From Fulvia fulva (Eukaryota; Ascomycota; Dothideomycetes; Mycosphaerellales; Mycosphaerellaceae): DNA of 64,000 nt. Location of the stretch: assembly GCF_020509005.1 (NCBI RefSeq), contig NC_063016.1:930001-994000 (forward strand). Reading direction: 5' to 3'. The notes under the pieces are model-generated. The model saw nothing but the letters and a program-made list of their open reading frames with translations, had not been told where the DNA came from and searched no databases. A program made the translations under genes and the position numbers. Every line of letters begins with the position of its first letter. Positions within the stretch are counted from its first letter, which is position 1. Shown here piece after piece: positions 43,956 to 54,744 of the stretch.

Positions 43956-44369
43956 GCCGACCTTGAGGGTTGATATTTTTTTGGTCGTGACAGTGTAGAG
44001 AGGCGTCTGTGGCGCACGGGCCTTTCGGTCACATGCTAGAAGTCTCGCGGCTCATTCACCGACAGTTCACGAAGGTTCTCTTGCGAAATACGCCTTTCGA
44101 CACAAGCATAGCATTTATCATGTATTCTCATTAGAGGTCTCGATCTCGGGACTACTATTTTCTTGTCCTGCACCATCCTTTGCTTTTCACCATCCGTTTT
44201 CCACTCTGTGACTTGGCCTGTTCTTTCGTGTCTTCTCGTTGCTTTCATCATTGTCATGCTGAATTGCCAGACAACGGACCAAAGGTACATAGTAAGCTTC
44301 CAGCAGCAATTGTAGTTCTTGGTTGTTGGTAACGTTCAGCATATTCGCCTTCCGGTCGGATCCCTTAGC
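43956..44369. other. Intergenic region between F-box paralogues
   Basis: About 410 bp containing the promoter of paralogue 2 (right to left) and the 3' region of paralogue 3. No further gene. Confidence 0.5.
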
Positions 44370-45551
44370 TCATCCACCGATCCCGCCAGCACTCGGGTCC
44401 GAGCTGTTGCCATCAGATCCAGAGGCCCCTTGTGCCATTTGTTCCGCCTCGCGAGCACGTCTCCACTGCTCTTGCGCTTCGATATTTTCCTGTGCCTGTC
44501 GGTGTCTCTCCCACCGCCCCAGCACGATGGGGTCGTTGTCTGCCAGCTCAATGATAGCCTCGACTTCCACAGTCAGATGCTTCCAATCTAATCCGTAGGC
44601 CCACTGCTCGTTCTCCAGAATCATATGAATCTCATCCAGGAGGGCTCCCACTGTGAGATCCTTAGGACCGACCCAATCGTAGCCCATATGCACCGGCTCC
44701 CTGTATCTGTCACCATAGTCCGAGAACTCAAAGAAGAGCTCCTTCACCGGCACCTGACATAGCCGCATTGCTTGGGACCTCGTGCCGATGTGTACCGCTT
44801 TGTCCAACTTGATGTCGATCCCAAACTTGAACTCATTCGTCACAGGACGGGCTGTATCAAATCTCTCGTACGGGTTCCAGCCATCGATGGCGATGTATTT
44901 CAGCATAGGAAACGGCATGTAGTCTGAAGGATGATGGAAGTGTCTCTCCAGTGGTGAGTAGTAGAAACCGGTAGCGCTTGGAGCTAGACCAAGTCGGCGC
45001 TGAATTCTCACTGAACCATCCACACCATCTCGCCAGCTCCTGCTAACTTGCTGTGATCGGAGAATGTCCGATGGCGGTAGCTGGAGAAGAATGTGTTCAA
45101 GTAGTTCAGGAGTTCCGAACACTTCGAGTGCCTTGACTCGACTCCTGTCCGAAGGCTTGCGGTCAGATGGAATGACACTCCGGACACGGTCCAGAAATTT
45201 CTTGTTTGTCGCGACCTTAGACTGCAGCGAGCCAAGTGTCTTTTGGACTTCAGATCCAGCGCGAAAGGGCATGTTCGCTAGGTCTGTGGACAAGCTTGTG
45301 ATGGCATCGCGCATTTCCTGGTTCTCTGCAAGTAGCTTCTGTAGGTCTTGGAAAGAAATGTTCGCTGCTTGTTCGTGACTTCTCTTTTCGGCCTCGGCTT
45401 CATGCGAGATCGTCTCCTGGTAGACCACATGCAATGACGAAGACGTTTCTGTCGCGGGTGAGTGACGGCGCGGATGGTGTTTTGCTCGAGTGGTTCTTTC
45501 GTGGCCGATCGTGCTGTGGTCGGGAGCTGTATTTGGTTTGAGTGAGAACAA
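44370..45551 (-). CDS. F-box protein, paralogue 3
   Basis: 393 residues, single exon, the only fully open copy besides paralogue 1. A polar histidine/arginine-rich start is followed by a helical stretch (FQDLQKLLAENQEMRDAITSL), SDRKPSDRSRVKALEVF, and the F-box at residues about 150-195 (TPELLEHILLQLPPSDILRSQQVSRSWRDGV). The C-terminal block has RSQAMRLC and DNDPIVLGRWERHRQA, then a serine/glycine-rich tail. The order of shared blocks across the three genes shows origin by tandem duplication. Role: probable substrate adaptor of an SCF ubiquitin ligase. Confidence 0.87.
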   Translation of the reverse strand: MFSLKPNTAPDHSTIGHERTTRAKHHPRRHSPATETSSSLHVVYQETISHEAEAEKRSHEQAANISFQDLQKLLAENQEMRDAITSLSTDLANMPFRAGSEVQKTLGSLQSKVATNKKFLDRVRSVIPSDRKPSDRSRVKALEVFGTPELLEHILLQLPPSDILRSQQVSRSWRDGVDGSVRIQRRLGLAPSATGFYYSPLERHFHHPSDYMPFPMLKYIAIDGWNPYERFDTARPVTNEFKFGIDIKLDKAVHIGTRSQAMRLCQVPVKELFFEFSDYGDRYREPVHMGYDWVGPKDLTVGALLDEIHMILENEQWAYGLDWKHLTVEVEAIIELADNDPIVLGRWERHRQAQENIEAQEQWRRAREAEQMAQGASGSDGNSSDPSAGGIGG

Positions 45552-45898
45552 GTTGATGCGATGGCCGTGCTACGTATATTTGTAGCCGGGGACCGGGAGC
45601 GAGGCGTTGTGGAAGTCGCGCATTTAGTGACTAGCACGTGCACGAAGTGTATTCACTGTTTTCTGCTCCAAGTCAGCATTCACTTTGTACGCATACCCAG
45701 ACAGTCACCTGGAAAGTGGCCCTAATGTTAAGCTCAGAAGAGACGCCGAGCAACCCCATACTCACTTCATGACTACCGACAGGTATTGCACGCAGGAGCG
45801 ACCGAGGTCACTTCTTGCTTATTCTGCTATCCGATCTGACGCGGTCGTGATAGAGACATGCTCAAGTATTCAGGGCGTTTCTACAATTTTGACTGCAG
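45552..45898. other. Intergenic region, no gene recognised
   Basis: About 350 bp between the start of F-box paralogue 3 and the end of the dehydrogenase gene. No coding evidence. Confidence 0.5.
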
Positions 45899-46925
45899 TC
45901 ACGCCGAGCTACCCTTCTGTCTAGCACCCAGCTTCATGCCCGGCAACGTCTCGGCCGCCTCTTCCTTGAACTCATCAAGCCACCTGCTCTGTGGCTTCCG
46001 CTCATACGCAATATCTCCCATCGTCCAGGTGATCCTCTTGCGATCCGTCTCCCAATCAACATCGTTATCAGGACAAATGACATAGAACTTGTCTTCGCCC
46101 ATCTTCTTATACAGGAAGTCAGCTACCTGCTCAGCTGACCATGCCCCGTCTGGTTTTGTGGTGTGATTGCGCGCTGTGATCCCGGTAAATGTCCACCCAG
46201 GCACGAGCATATGCACGGAAGTGTTGGGCGAAGACTTGGCGAGGTCGAAGTGAAGGTGCTCTGCGATTGTTTTCACGGCGCTTTTGGAGGCGTTGTAGGC
46301 TGGGTTGCCTACAAACGGAAGGGTATTAGCCATGCTCGAGAAGCACGTGGCAGGGTCTTAGACTGTGGTGCAAATGGTGAGAGAGCGCGTCGTGCAGCGC
46401 ATGACTCGCACGCTTCACTATAGCCTAAGCCACTGCCCGATGCGTAGTACCCTTTGATAACGTACCTGGAGGGTTTGTGATTCCTTGCTTCGATCCGGTA
46501 ACGACGACGGCTTTCTGCTCGCTATTGTTGGAGTCGAAGTGGGAGAAGAATGTGTTGACCCCGCTCACCACGCCGAAGAAGTTCACGTCGAAGATCTTCT
46601 GGAAATAGGAGCTGTCTGTCCACTTTCCATTGAGGCCAATGCCAGCGTTTAGGTGCAAGAAGTCAAGCTTTCTGCCGCCCTGCTCGACGGCGGCCTTGAG
46701 CTTGCTCCATTGCTCGAGAGATGCGACATCGATCTCGTGGGCTTCGACTTGTCCTGTGGTCTGGATGGAAGACTTGGCCTCGTTGAGTTTGGCAGAGTTG
46801 TTGTCGACGAGGATGACGTTCATGTTATGGGAAGCACAGAGCTGGGCCACGGCAAGGCCGACACCGGAGGCTGCCCCTGTGATCAAGGCGTTGGCGCCGC
46901 TGCGGAAGACTTTCGTTGCTGCCAT
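45899..46925 (-). CDS. Short-chain dehydrogenase/reductase
   Basis: Two exons, 46466-46925 and 45899-46308, with intron 46309-46465 (GTACG...TTTGTAG); 289 residues. The Rossmann glycine motif GAASGVGLA is at residues 17-25, VDNN follows beta-2, and DV at residue about 66 and LNAGIG at about 93 are the adenine-binding and NAG motifs. The catalytic serine is in VVVTGSKQG and the YNASK motif (YxxxK) at residues about 159-163 spans the second exon. The classical SDR fold oxidises or reduces alcohols or ketones with NAD(P)H. The C-terminal 90 residues (DKFYVICPDNDVDWETDRKR) are typical of a fungal SDR group without assigned substrate. Confidence 0.9.
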
Positions 46926-47625
46926 CTTCGAGAAGTATTCAGTTCAATGTTGATGAGGGAAGCAGAGAACGAACACCGACAGAACGACTGCAGCCGCGCA
47001 ACATGATCATCTTCAAACATGACGTCGAAGCAGTCGATCTGAACCTCCACGACACCACGGCGATTGACCCTCTCCTCACGGGCTAACTCCGAGTCCAGCG
47101 GCACGACTTCACCTCCACAACAGCTCTATGAGAGTACAACATGGCAGCTGGTGGAGCCTTGTGTTGACAGTGCCTGACGTTGGCTGTACCAGCTCTCGAA
47201 AACTGTCCGGATGCGCATCATACTGGAGACGCCCATTGAAAGATTAGCGGCGTCGACATCATGCAGATTCTGCCAGGCATATTGACCACTATCCGAGCTG
47301 AACACAGCGATCCGATGATGTCCAGGGAACGAGGCCCAGATGGTAATGAGCGCCCTGTACCTGCTCATCCGTTGCAGCGAGTTGGGGCCAGCCTCGAATT
47401 TATCAACTTACCACCCGCCAAGGACAGTAAATGCCTCTTCAAACAGCGTCCGAATGACGATGACCAGAGCTGGCGGTTCGGTAAGCGTGAACTCATCTGA
47501 GCTTAGCGCTCGACGCATAGCCACGTAGCGTGCAATGTATTCCTCCCGCGGTCGTACAAGAAGCAGCGAACACTGTCCTCAAAGTCGTACGTATCGAGTC
47601 TCCTCTCAGAGAGTGTAACTTCGCC
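46926..47625. other. Intergenic region, no gene recognised
   Basis: 700 bp upstream of the dehydrogenase (divergent) and of the following broken ORF. Short ORFs without recognisable domains. Confidence 0.5.
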
Positions 47626-48435
47626 ATGGAGCAAAAGACTCTGCAACGCAGCAAGAGCCTGCCCCTACCTTCCCTCCGAAAGCTGGATACAACGAGCTCG
47701 AATACCCCAAGCTACGCTCGTCCTCACTGGCACCGCCCTGGACGACACACCTTCATGGACCTGCCACAAGAACTCCGATTACAGACATACTCACACGCCT
47801 CGAGCTCCCTAAGCCGCACCAGCAACCTGATCCTTCGAGTCTACCACTCTCGCGACCACAGAGCCAAGCGATCGCCTGAACAAGCCGTGTGGCCCGTCAC
47901 GCTCCTCCTCACCAGCAGAAAATTCTATGCCGAAGCCTATGAGACTCTCCTTACAAATGCTCAAGTCTTAATCCTACCTCGCACATCCAACACCCGTCTT
48001 CGAATCTCCGACGTACTCCGAGGCCCGATCAATCAGAAGTCTGCACATTGTGTGGGATCGCGGTATACACCATGATAGCCTGCTGCAGGCGCGCATACTA
48101 CCATGCTTGGAACATCTCCATGTCATGTTGTACGACCTAGATACCGAAGGTCTGAAAGAGATCTTCGGACGTGGTGTCTTCAAGTCCTTGCAGAGCCTTG
48201 AAATTTCATATCCCGGTCTAGAGCAGGAGGAAATGGAATGGCAGCAGAAGCGCACGACTGATGGTTCTGGATATCTTTATTGGGGATGAGAGTCCGGTGG
48301 TATAAGGAGGATAAGGCCTGGCTTGAAGGCTTGCCGCAAAGGTTGCGAGCTGCCAGAGAGCGTGAGGATGAGGGTGGCGACAGTGACAGTGACAGTGGCA
48401 GCGACAGCTCTGATTACAGCTCTAATTCATGTTGA
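47626..48435 (+). pseudogene. F-box-like/2EXR-type protein with two frameshifts
   Basis: From ATG 47626 the first 149 codons contain the fungal motif FMDLPQELRLQTYSHA (related to 2EXR/F-box-like starts), then VTLLLTSRKFYAEAYETLL, a family pattern usually continued by strands such as IRSLHIVW. That continuation (RSLHIVWDRGIHHDSLLQARIL) occurs, but in the +1 frame from about 48,037, so one base is gained or two are lost near 48,025-48,040. A second shift near 48,286 leads to a serine/aspartate-rich tail (SDSDSGSDSS) ending at 48435. No introns repair these shifts. Likely a pseudogene of a large lineage-specific family. Confidence 0.6.
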
Positions 48436-48654
48436 GCACTTCACGTTCTCGTATTGGAGGTGAGCACTGAAATAATCGAGGACGCATACACTGGGACGGG
48501 TGATGCAGAAGATACCTAGCATTGGCAAGGAAGATTTAGGAGAGTGAAATAGATATAGTGGAACTGGACGTTCATATGTCTGGATAGCCTCTCTATTCTT
48601 TGGTACATGCTACACACCAAAACATAGCGCCACGCTTTTGATCATCACAACCAT
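48436..48654. terminator. Convergent 3' region
   Basis: About 220 bp between the broken plus-strand ORF and the end of wbp1 on the minus strand. It would hold both 3' ends; no specific polyadenylation element can be assigned with confidence. Confidence 0.35.
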
Positions 48655-50112
48655 TTACCTCGTCTTCGTCTTCGGTTGAGCTGGCTTGCTGTACAGCCAC
48701 ACTGCCACGAACACGATCCACCCTGCAACGGTGATCCAAATACCGCTGATCCATGGCCATGCTGCGGAGATGACAAACGACCTTGGCCATTCGTCGTGGG
48801 CAAAGTGTCGTACTGTCACCGTGTTCTTCTCTTCAAGGTTGGTGTAGAAAGGTCTTCGGTACTCGATGAAGAAGTTGAAAATACCGTGTTGGTCTGGTGT
48901 CCTGAATTCCGTGGTGTATATGCTGCTGTTGGCGGTCTGTGTCTTCTTTTGGAGGTTCAAGCGGTGGAATGGCGACAGCATACTGAACTCCAGCTGGAAG
49001 TTGTCGCCAGCTGGGACGTCAAATGGTGCCCAGTGGTCGTTTTCCCATTCTGACACCTCAATCTCGTAGTGTACGTCGTTCTTGATGCGGTAGATCGTCG
49101 GATTGAGCTCGATGCCGGCAACTTCGGTGGTGTTCTTGATTCCCTTCTGTGAGCCCTCGTTAAGGTAGTGCTCGATGTGGTTGACCTTCAACACTCCCAG
49201 CTCTTTGAATGTCCAGGCAGACAGCTTCTGTGCGAATGCCTTGTTGCTTGCCTTCTCGCTCTTCTTGCCTGCACCTGGCAGCTGCACTGAGGCATCGAAC
49301 CACTTGTCCTCAAGGGCCTCTGCGCTACCTAGGACGGCGAATCGAGCGCTGTTGCGAGCCTGGAAAGCTGAGACGAGGGAGATCTGCGATCCGGTCGCAA
49401 ATGGGTCCTCGACGGTTTCGGAGTCGTCCTTGGGGTTGTATACGTAGGCGGTGGAAGGCGCCTTGAGGATGGTCGAGAGGAGAGGAGATGCGTTGCCCAA
49501 GACTTGGGCGACTGCGTGTGGGAATGCGATCAAGCCATCAACGGTGAAGAAGTTCTTGACGCCCTTCTTCAATTGTGGACTTGGGAGGAGGAGAACATCG
49601 TGCTGCTCAGCTGCGCTCTTCGTGTCGTAGTTGAAGTGGTCGACGGTCAAGCTCGTCCTGTCCGCGGGCAGACTGATGTCCATCTCTAGAAGCAAGCTGT
49701 TGATTGCGCTGGGCACTGCCTGCTGTCCTGAGAGCGCAAGAAGGATGTTCGACCCGCCATTGACGAAGTCGACAAGCAGATTCGGTGTAAGAGCTGGTCC
49801 AAGACCTTTGGCCTTGACGGGGAGCAGTAGGAGGTGCGAGTAGGCTGGGACGCCGTGGAGGAAGAGGGATAGATCGGCCGCTTTCGGTGATCGGTATGTT
49901 ATCTGGAAATCTCGAGCTGTATTACATGTCAACGCTAGGGCTCTGTTGCCATGTCACATGCCGTACTCACTCTCCAAGTCGTTCCAGAACTGCGAGTACT
50001 TGGTCTTGTCGGCCTCGTCTTCGATGACGACCAGCAATTTGCTGCCGACTGCTGAAAGGGCCGATACATATGACAGAAAGCCTAGTAACAGGCCTAATAG
50101 CGGTAACCTCAT
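48655..50112 (-). CDS. wbp1: Oligosaccharyltransferase subunit WBP1 (OST48)
   Basis: Two exons, 49971-50112 and 48655-49916, with intron 49917-49970 (GTGAGT...ACAG); 467 residues. The start at 50112 gives a signal peptide (MRLPLLGLLLGFLSYVSALS) followed by LLVVIEDEADKTKYSQFWNDLE, the typical WBP1/OST48 entry; the splice junction reads DLE-TRDFQITYRSPK. The large luminal domain contains LLLPVKAKGLGPALTPNLLVDFVNGGSN and IEYRRPFYTNL. A C-terminal membrane helix (WISGIWITVAGWIVFVAVWLY) ends in a lysine-rich tail (KPAQPKTKTR) like the KKXX-type retention signal region of yeast Wbp1. It is an essential part of the ER complex that transfers the oligosaccharide to asparagine. It is divergent from the complex I gene. 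Confidence 0.95.
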
Positions 50113-50333
50113 CGTTGCGTTGCGGTGTATGCGACAAGACGGAGCTTCAGAAAGTCGTCGTGACTTTGGAGGACAACCACGTATGAGCTTCCGTCTGCCA
50201 AGACCTGCGGACCTGCAGCGCGAGCTTGACCTCACCATCGAACACCACCCCCCATTGAGACACTAGTTGCACGCGACGACACCGCCTCCCTCCCCCTCCC
50301 GTCGAGCGAACACACACAAATCAAGCGATAATC
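50113..50333. promoter_or_regulatory. Bidirectional promoter of wbp1 and the complex I subunit
   Basis: Only 221 bp separate the two start codons, so both genes must share the region. The stretch before 50334 is rich in CCTCCC and CACACA, a pyrimidine/CA-rich leader seen in many housekeeping genes of filamentous fungi. No discrete factor site is assigned. Confidence 0.6.
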
Positions 50334-50707
50334 ATGGCACCCGTCACATTCTGGCAAGCGCCTCGGCAGTACATGCAATGGGCCATGCGCGCGAAACCTG
50401 CCATTGTCTGGAGCATCGCACTCGGCAGCCTTGGTCCTGTGGTGATGGTGCGCACGAGCAGAGTGTTGAGAAAACTGGCAACATCGTACTGATGACATCC
50501 ATCAGGTCGTCGTGCCTCCCATTAGAACATACTTTGGCGATGGCCCGAGGCAACAAATACCACTGTCATATCCGAGTAAGTAGAGCGCTGAACAGGACAT
50601 CACAGCAGACGATGGTCGGAACTTATGGCGGCAGGATATCACTGACACCAGACCTTTGCACAGTTCCCAAAGGCCCACGAAAGACACTTTCCGGATACGA
50701 TGATTGA
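50334..50707 (+). CDS. nuo9.5: NADH:ubiquinone oxidoreductase 9.5 kDa subunit
   Basis: Three exons, 50334-50447, 50506-50575 and 50664-50707, with introns 50448-50505 (GTGCGC...CAG) and 50576-50663 (GTAAGT...CAG), giving 75 residues. The sequence begins MAPVTFWQAPRQYMQWAMRAKPAI, has one hydrophobic segment (IVWSIALGSLGPVVMVVVPP) and ends IPKGPRKTLSGYDD. This matches the small single-span 9.5 kDa accessory subunit of fungal complex I (NDUFA3-type) in length, segment order and the conserved PRxxPxxYDD-like tail. It sits in the inner mitochondrial membrane arm. No ORF longer than 40 codons reveals it, so splice reconstruction is needed. Confidence 0.9.
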
Positions 50708-51632
50708 ACAACGAGCACGAAGAGGAGCAGTCGAGATTCAGCACATGGCGTTATGAGGCGCTCGCAAAGAGCAGAGGTCAAGGAAAGGCCAGGTGTATAT
50801 ATCAACAAGCCACAAACAACCAATTCGAAGACATACCTTCCAGGCTGGTCCTTTGTGAATGCCATCGACCGAACACAATGCGAGTGGTTGGCGTCGGACG
50901 TATGGCTCATCAGGCACCACAAGGACAGTTGCCGCGGCCGCAGCATGCCATCGATCGAATGCATAGCGCCCATGGAATTCGCTTCACACACTATCAATGG
51001 TGCGGCGTGAGCTTCCGAAGCGCATGTACTTGGCGTGGCTTCTACGCTGCTCACCCTTCTCCATCACCCAAAGGGCACAGAATGTCAGAGCAGAGTGGTT
51101 GACCAAGAGTATCATGGTACGAGATGCTTTCATTCCCACGACTGCCTGGACGCATTCAACAGCGCAGTTGTGAGGACTTGCACGCTTGAACCTTCCCTGC
51201 TGATGTCGCGACAATTTCGTGACAGGCATGGACCTCGATGACTGCTCTTCGTTTAGGATCCTTTCTCTACTATCTCATGTCCATCTCACGGTCACCAATC
51301 TCCATTTCCTCGCGAGACCCAACGCGCTCTCGACGCCTTGTCGCTACCATCGCTCAATGTTCGCATGTCGGGTGACGGCCATCAACGCGACATGGCAACC
51401 ATGTCAAATCTTCGAACGATGACACGTGCGAAGCTCTATCACAACGCCAACCGCGCGATGACCTCGTCGTTCGGGAGGGTGGGCTACATGGGTACTATGC
51501 ATAGCACTCGTACGTCGGAGATGTTCCAATTCACAGCAGACCGTACGACGCTGTGTTTCATAAACGACGGTCGCCCAGCTCCTTTCAACTCACGTCGTTC
51601 AACGACATCTACCTTGCGTCATCATAACAAAG
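50708..51632. other. Intergenic region, no gene recognised
   Basis: About 925 bp. Overlapping ORFs of 60-143 codons on both strands show no domain, no coherent splice signals and a composition of stops expected by chance. It includes the promoter of the following peptidase gene. Confidence 0.5.
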
Positions 51633-53436
51633 ATGTTGTTCTCCGGCCTACTGGTGGCATTGTGGTGTTCACTACCAGTTGATGCAAGCCGACAGACACT
51701 ACAGCACAGAGCTTTCAAGGACCTGCACAAACGGCATGTGAAACGTGAAGAGCAACAACCGTCTCGGCCTTCTACAGACATTCATCTGAACGACAAGACG
51801 CGGCCGTTCTGTGTCAACGGCTCTGCACTTCCTCAAGTGAAGTTCGATTTCGGTGAGAGCTACAGTGGTCTGTTACCCATCGACGACTCGAAAGAGCTGT
51901 TCTTCTGGTTTGTACCAAGTACAAACCCGGCTGCCTCCAACAAGATTACAATTTGGTAGGCCACTACGACTGATCATCGAAGACTTCCTGCTGACATTGG
52001 CCGTATGCTTAACGGCGGCCCTGGCTGCTCCTCTTTGCTCGGCTTCCTCCAGGAGATTGGACCCGTAATCTGGCGAACAGGGACCTATCTGCCCGTGCCG
52101 AACACATTCGCCTGGTCGAACCTCACGAATATGGTGTACATTGAGCAGCCGGTCAGATGTGTCGACTATCATTCTCGGGAAGCACCACGCTAATGACTTG
52201 ACTCCGCAGGTCGGTACCGGCTACTCCCAAGGCAAACCTAACGCTAACAGCTATGTAGATGTTGCTGCACAATTCTTGCCTTTCTGGAAGCGGTTCGTTG
52301 ATCTCTTCGATCTCCACAATTGCAAAACGTACATTACAGGCGAATCGTATGCTGGAATGTACTGCCCTTATATCGCCGCGGCTATGCTGGACCAGAACGA
52401 CACTGCCTACTTCGACATATCCGGCCTGATGATCTACGATCCGAGCTTTCAATACGATGTCGCCTCTCAGGTTTCAACCGTACCTTTCGTTGATGCACAT
52501 CCGTCCCACTTCCCCTTCAACGATACCTACAACAAGTTCCTACACAATCTCTCAGACGCTTGTGGTTATACAGAGTATATCGAGAACGCCCTCACGTTCC
52601 CGCCTGCCGGGCCATTCATCGATACTCCCGGCCTGAGCCACTCCGAGAAGGATCCGAGGGGCTATGCCACTGAAGACTGTGATGTGTATGCTGCTTTGTA
52701 CTATGGGATCATCGACATAGATTCTTGCTTCAACATCTACCAAGTCGGTGCACTCTGTCCATTGCTCTGGGACGTTCTGAGGTTCCCTTATACCGATTTC
52801 TACATGTATGCGCACTTTTGTTCTCTTGTGACGCTAGCTAATACTTCAGCCAGGCCGATGGGTTTCAGAGAGCCCTATTTCAACCGCACAGATGTCAAAC
52901 AAGCCCTGCACGCTCCGGAACATGCCAACTGGACAGCCTGTACCGACATAGACGTCTTCGTCGGAGACATTGGAGATCTGTCCCCACCATCGGACATCAA
53001 CGGCGGGCCTCTGCAGAAAGTGATCGAGAGCACCAACAACGTGATCGTAGCACATGGTGCTCTGGATGCGATTCTGATCGCGAATGGCACGCTTTTGACA
53101 TTGAACAACTTGACCTGGAACGGGGTACAGGGGTTCAGTCAGCCGACGACGGAGCCTTTCTTTGTGCCATATCATGATAACCCAATTGCAGGCTCACAAG
53201 CTGGAGCTGGCGTTTTTGGAGGGTTCGTGACTGAGAGAGGCCTGACTTTCGTGGCGGTGGTTCTGGCTGGGCATGAACTTCCGGAGTACACGGCTTCGGC
53301 GGGATATAAGCAGGTCGAATACCTCCTGGGTAGGATCGGTAGTTTGGATGAGGTGTCGCCGTTCACGACGCAGCCTGAAATTCAGCAGCCGGATGAGCCT
53401 CTCGGGAGGGGGACGTGGTGGTCGCATCATGATTAG
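51633..53436 (+). CDS. Serine carboxypeptidase, family S10, secreted
   Basis: Exons 51633-51955, 52007-52151 and 52210-53436 give 564 residues in one frame. Signal peptide [18 protein letters not shown] and a basic propeptide with KR sites (HKRHVKREE) come first. Catalytic residues: serine in GESYAGMY, aspartate in [12 protein letters not shown], histidine in [10 protein letters not shown]; the oxyanion region is LNGGPGCSS and substrate region [12 protein letters not shown]. Several N-x-S/T sites suggest glycosylation. The second intron (52152-52209) is normal with a GCTAATGAC branch point. The first intron must run from GT at 51956 to 52006 to keep W-L-N-G-G, but then ends AT instead of AG. 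The enzyme removes C-terminal residues from peptides in vacuole or medium. Functional state depends on that splice. Confidence 0.85.
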
Positions 53437-54744
53437 ACTTTGGTACGTCCAACGATTGCACACAAGACTTCTGGTGTGTCTTCCTCGACTTCAATAGGAT
53501 GTAGGCCCTAAGGCACACCCGTATCATGCTAAATAGATCCTTAGTGGCCCCCAATATCATATCGTCACCAGCTTCACCTGGGTCGTCTATACCTAGGGCA
53601 GAGAATTCCAGACTCGATGGGTTATGGCAATGCGCTAGCGCCTCGCGTAGGTTGCTACGTCCTACGCTTCGCTTTAGCACGCTGGCAGGTTCAAGCAAGG
53701 ACGTTTGTAGCGAACGTGATCACGCGCTTAGCGACAGTCGACTTCATACGCGAGGTTCCCAGTCCCACATAAGCTGCCGTCGCTCCCCAGGTTTTCTACC
53801 AGGATGAGCAAACGTCCGTGCGCACTCACATGTCAATTTTGTGGTTCTCGATGTGCGACTTCGAGTACTGGGGAGTCAATGAGCTAGACTGGATTTACGA
53901 GAGACTTATCTCCTATGGTCTACTACAGCATCCTACAAGCTCAATCCATGACATGTACTCAGGTGCTCGTCAGCTTCTTCGAGTTTGCGGGTATCTCAAC
54001 ATCTCTTCAGCCCACAGGCAGCCGCTAGCGCCGTCAAACACATGATCTCACCCGCAAGTAGCCTTAATAAACAATCAAAATTTCTCTGCCCTCGACGAGA
54101 CCCGGTGGCTCCGTGGTCAAGTCGTCAAAATTGTCGGCTCCCTGAGCAAGCTACTACTACTATCGTGGGCGACCACGTGGAAACCCCTTGCAGGCCAAGT
54201 CATTCACTCGAATTGCCACCGAGCAAATGCCTTGCCAAGACCCTCACATGAGTATAACCCGTGTTTGTGTGCGACATTCGATGCTGGTTACATCGTTACA
54301 AAAAGCCTAGCCAGCTTCTTGTCCCTGTCCCCAGAGGCGGGTCGCAAGTTTTGCTCCTCGTGTGCCCAACTTCTCGGTAGCACACTTTTCTCTTCTCGAT
54401 TACTCTTGAGCTTCTAATCCCTGTCCTCTGAGCAGGTCGTAAGTCTTGCTCCTCGTATATCCAACTTCTCGGCAGCACACGTTTTTTTTGCTTTTTGATT
54501 AGTGTACTATGTGTGAGCTCGAAGAGCCGGCGTCCATGTCACTCGATACAAATCTCTCGTGCATACTAGTATCATGTCACCTCAAGCATCACTTGGAGCG
54601 ACGAACATCATGCATTCAATAAACAAGATTCCATTCGGATCATGAGCGTAATCTAGAGCTACGAACACAGTCCATGCTGCCTCGAAAGTCTTTGATGGAC
54701 AACGCAATCTTAGCCAACGCGCCGCACCACCAGACTGTTCGCCT
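53437..54744. other. Intergenic region with a tandem duplication
   Basis: About 1.3 kb without a recognisable gene. It contains a partial tandem duplication at 54313-54500 (described separately) and T-rich tracts near 54480-54500. Short ORFs on both strands are uninformative. Confidence 0.5.
54313..54500. repeat. Imperfect 96-bp tandem duplication
   Basis: Copies at about 54313-54408 and 54409-54500 share agcttct..ccctgtcc, ttgctcctcgt and ccaacttctcgg-agcacac at a constant 96-bp offset. Differences include several C/T changes. Non-coding; origin unknown. Confidence 0.75.

Noticed and set aside
54100..54180. tRNA-like GGCTCCGTGGTCAAG context
   Set aside because: No complete cloverleaf or T-loop GTTCGA-type sequence could be formed.
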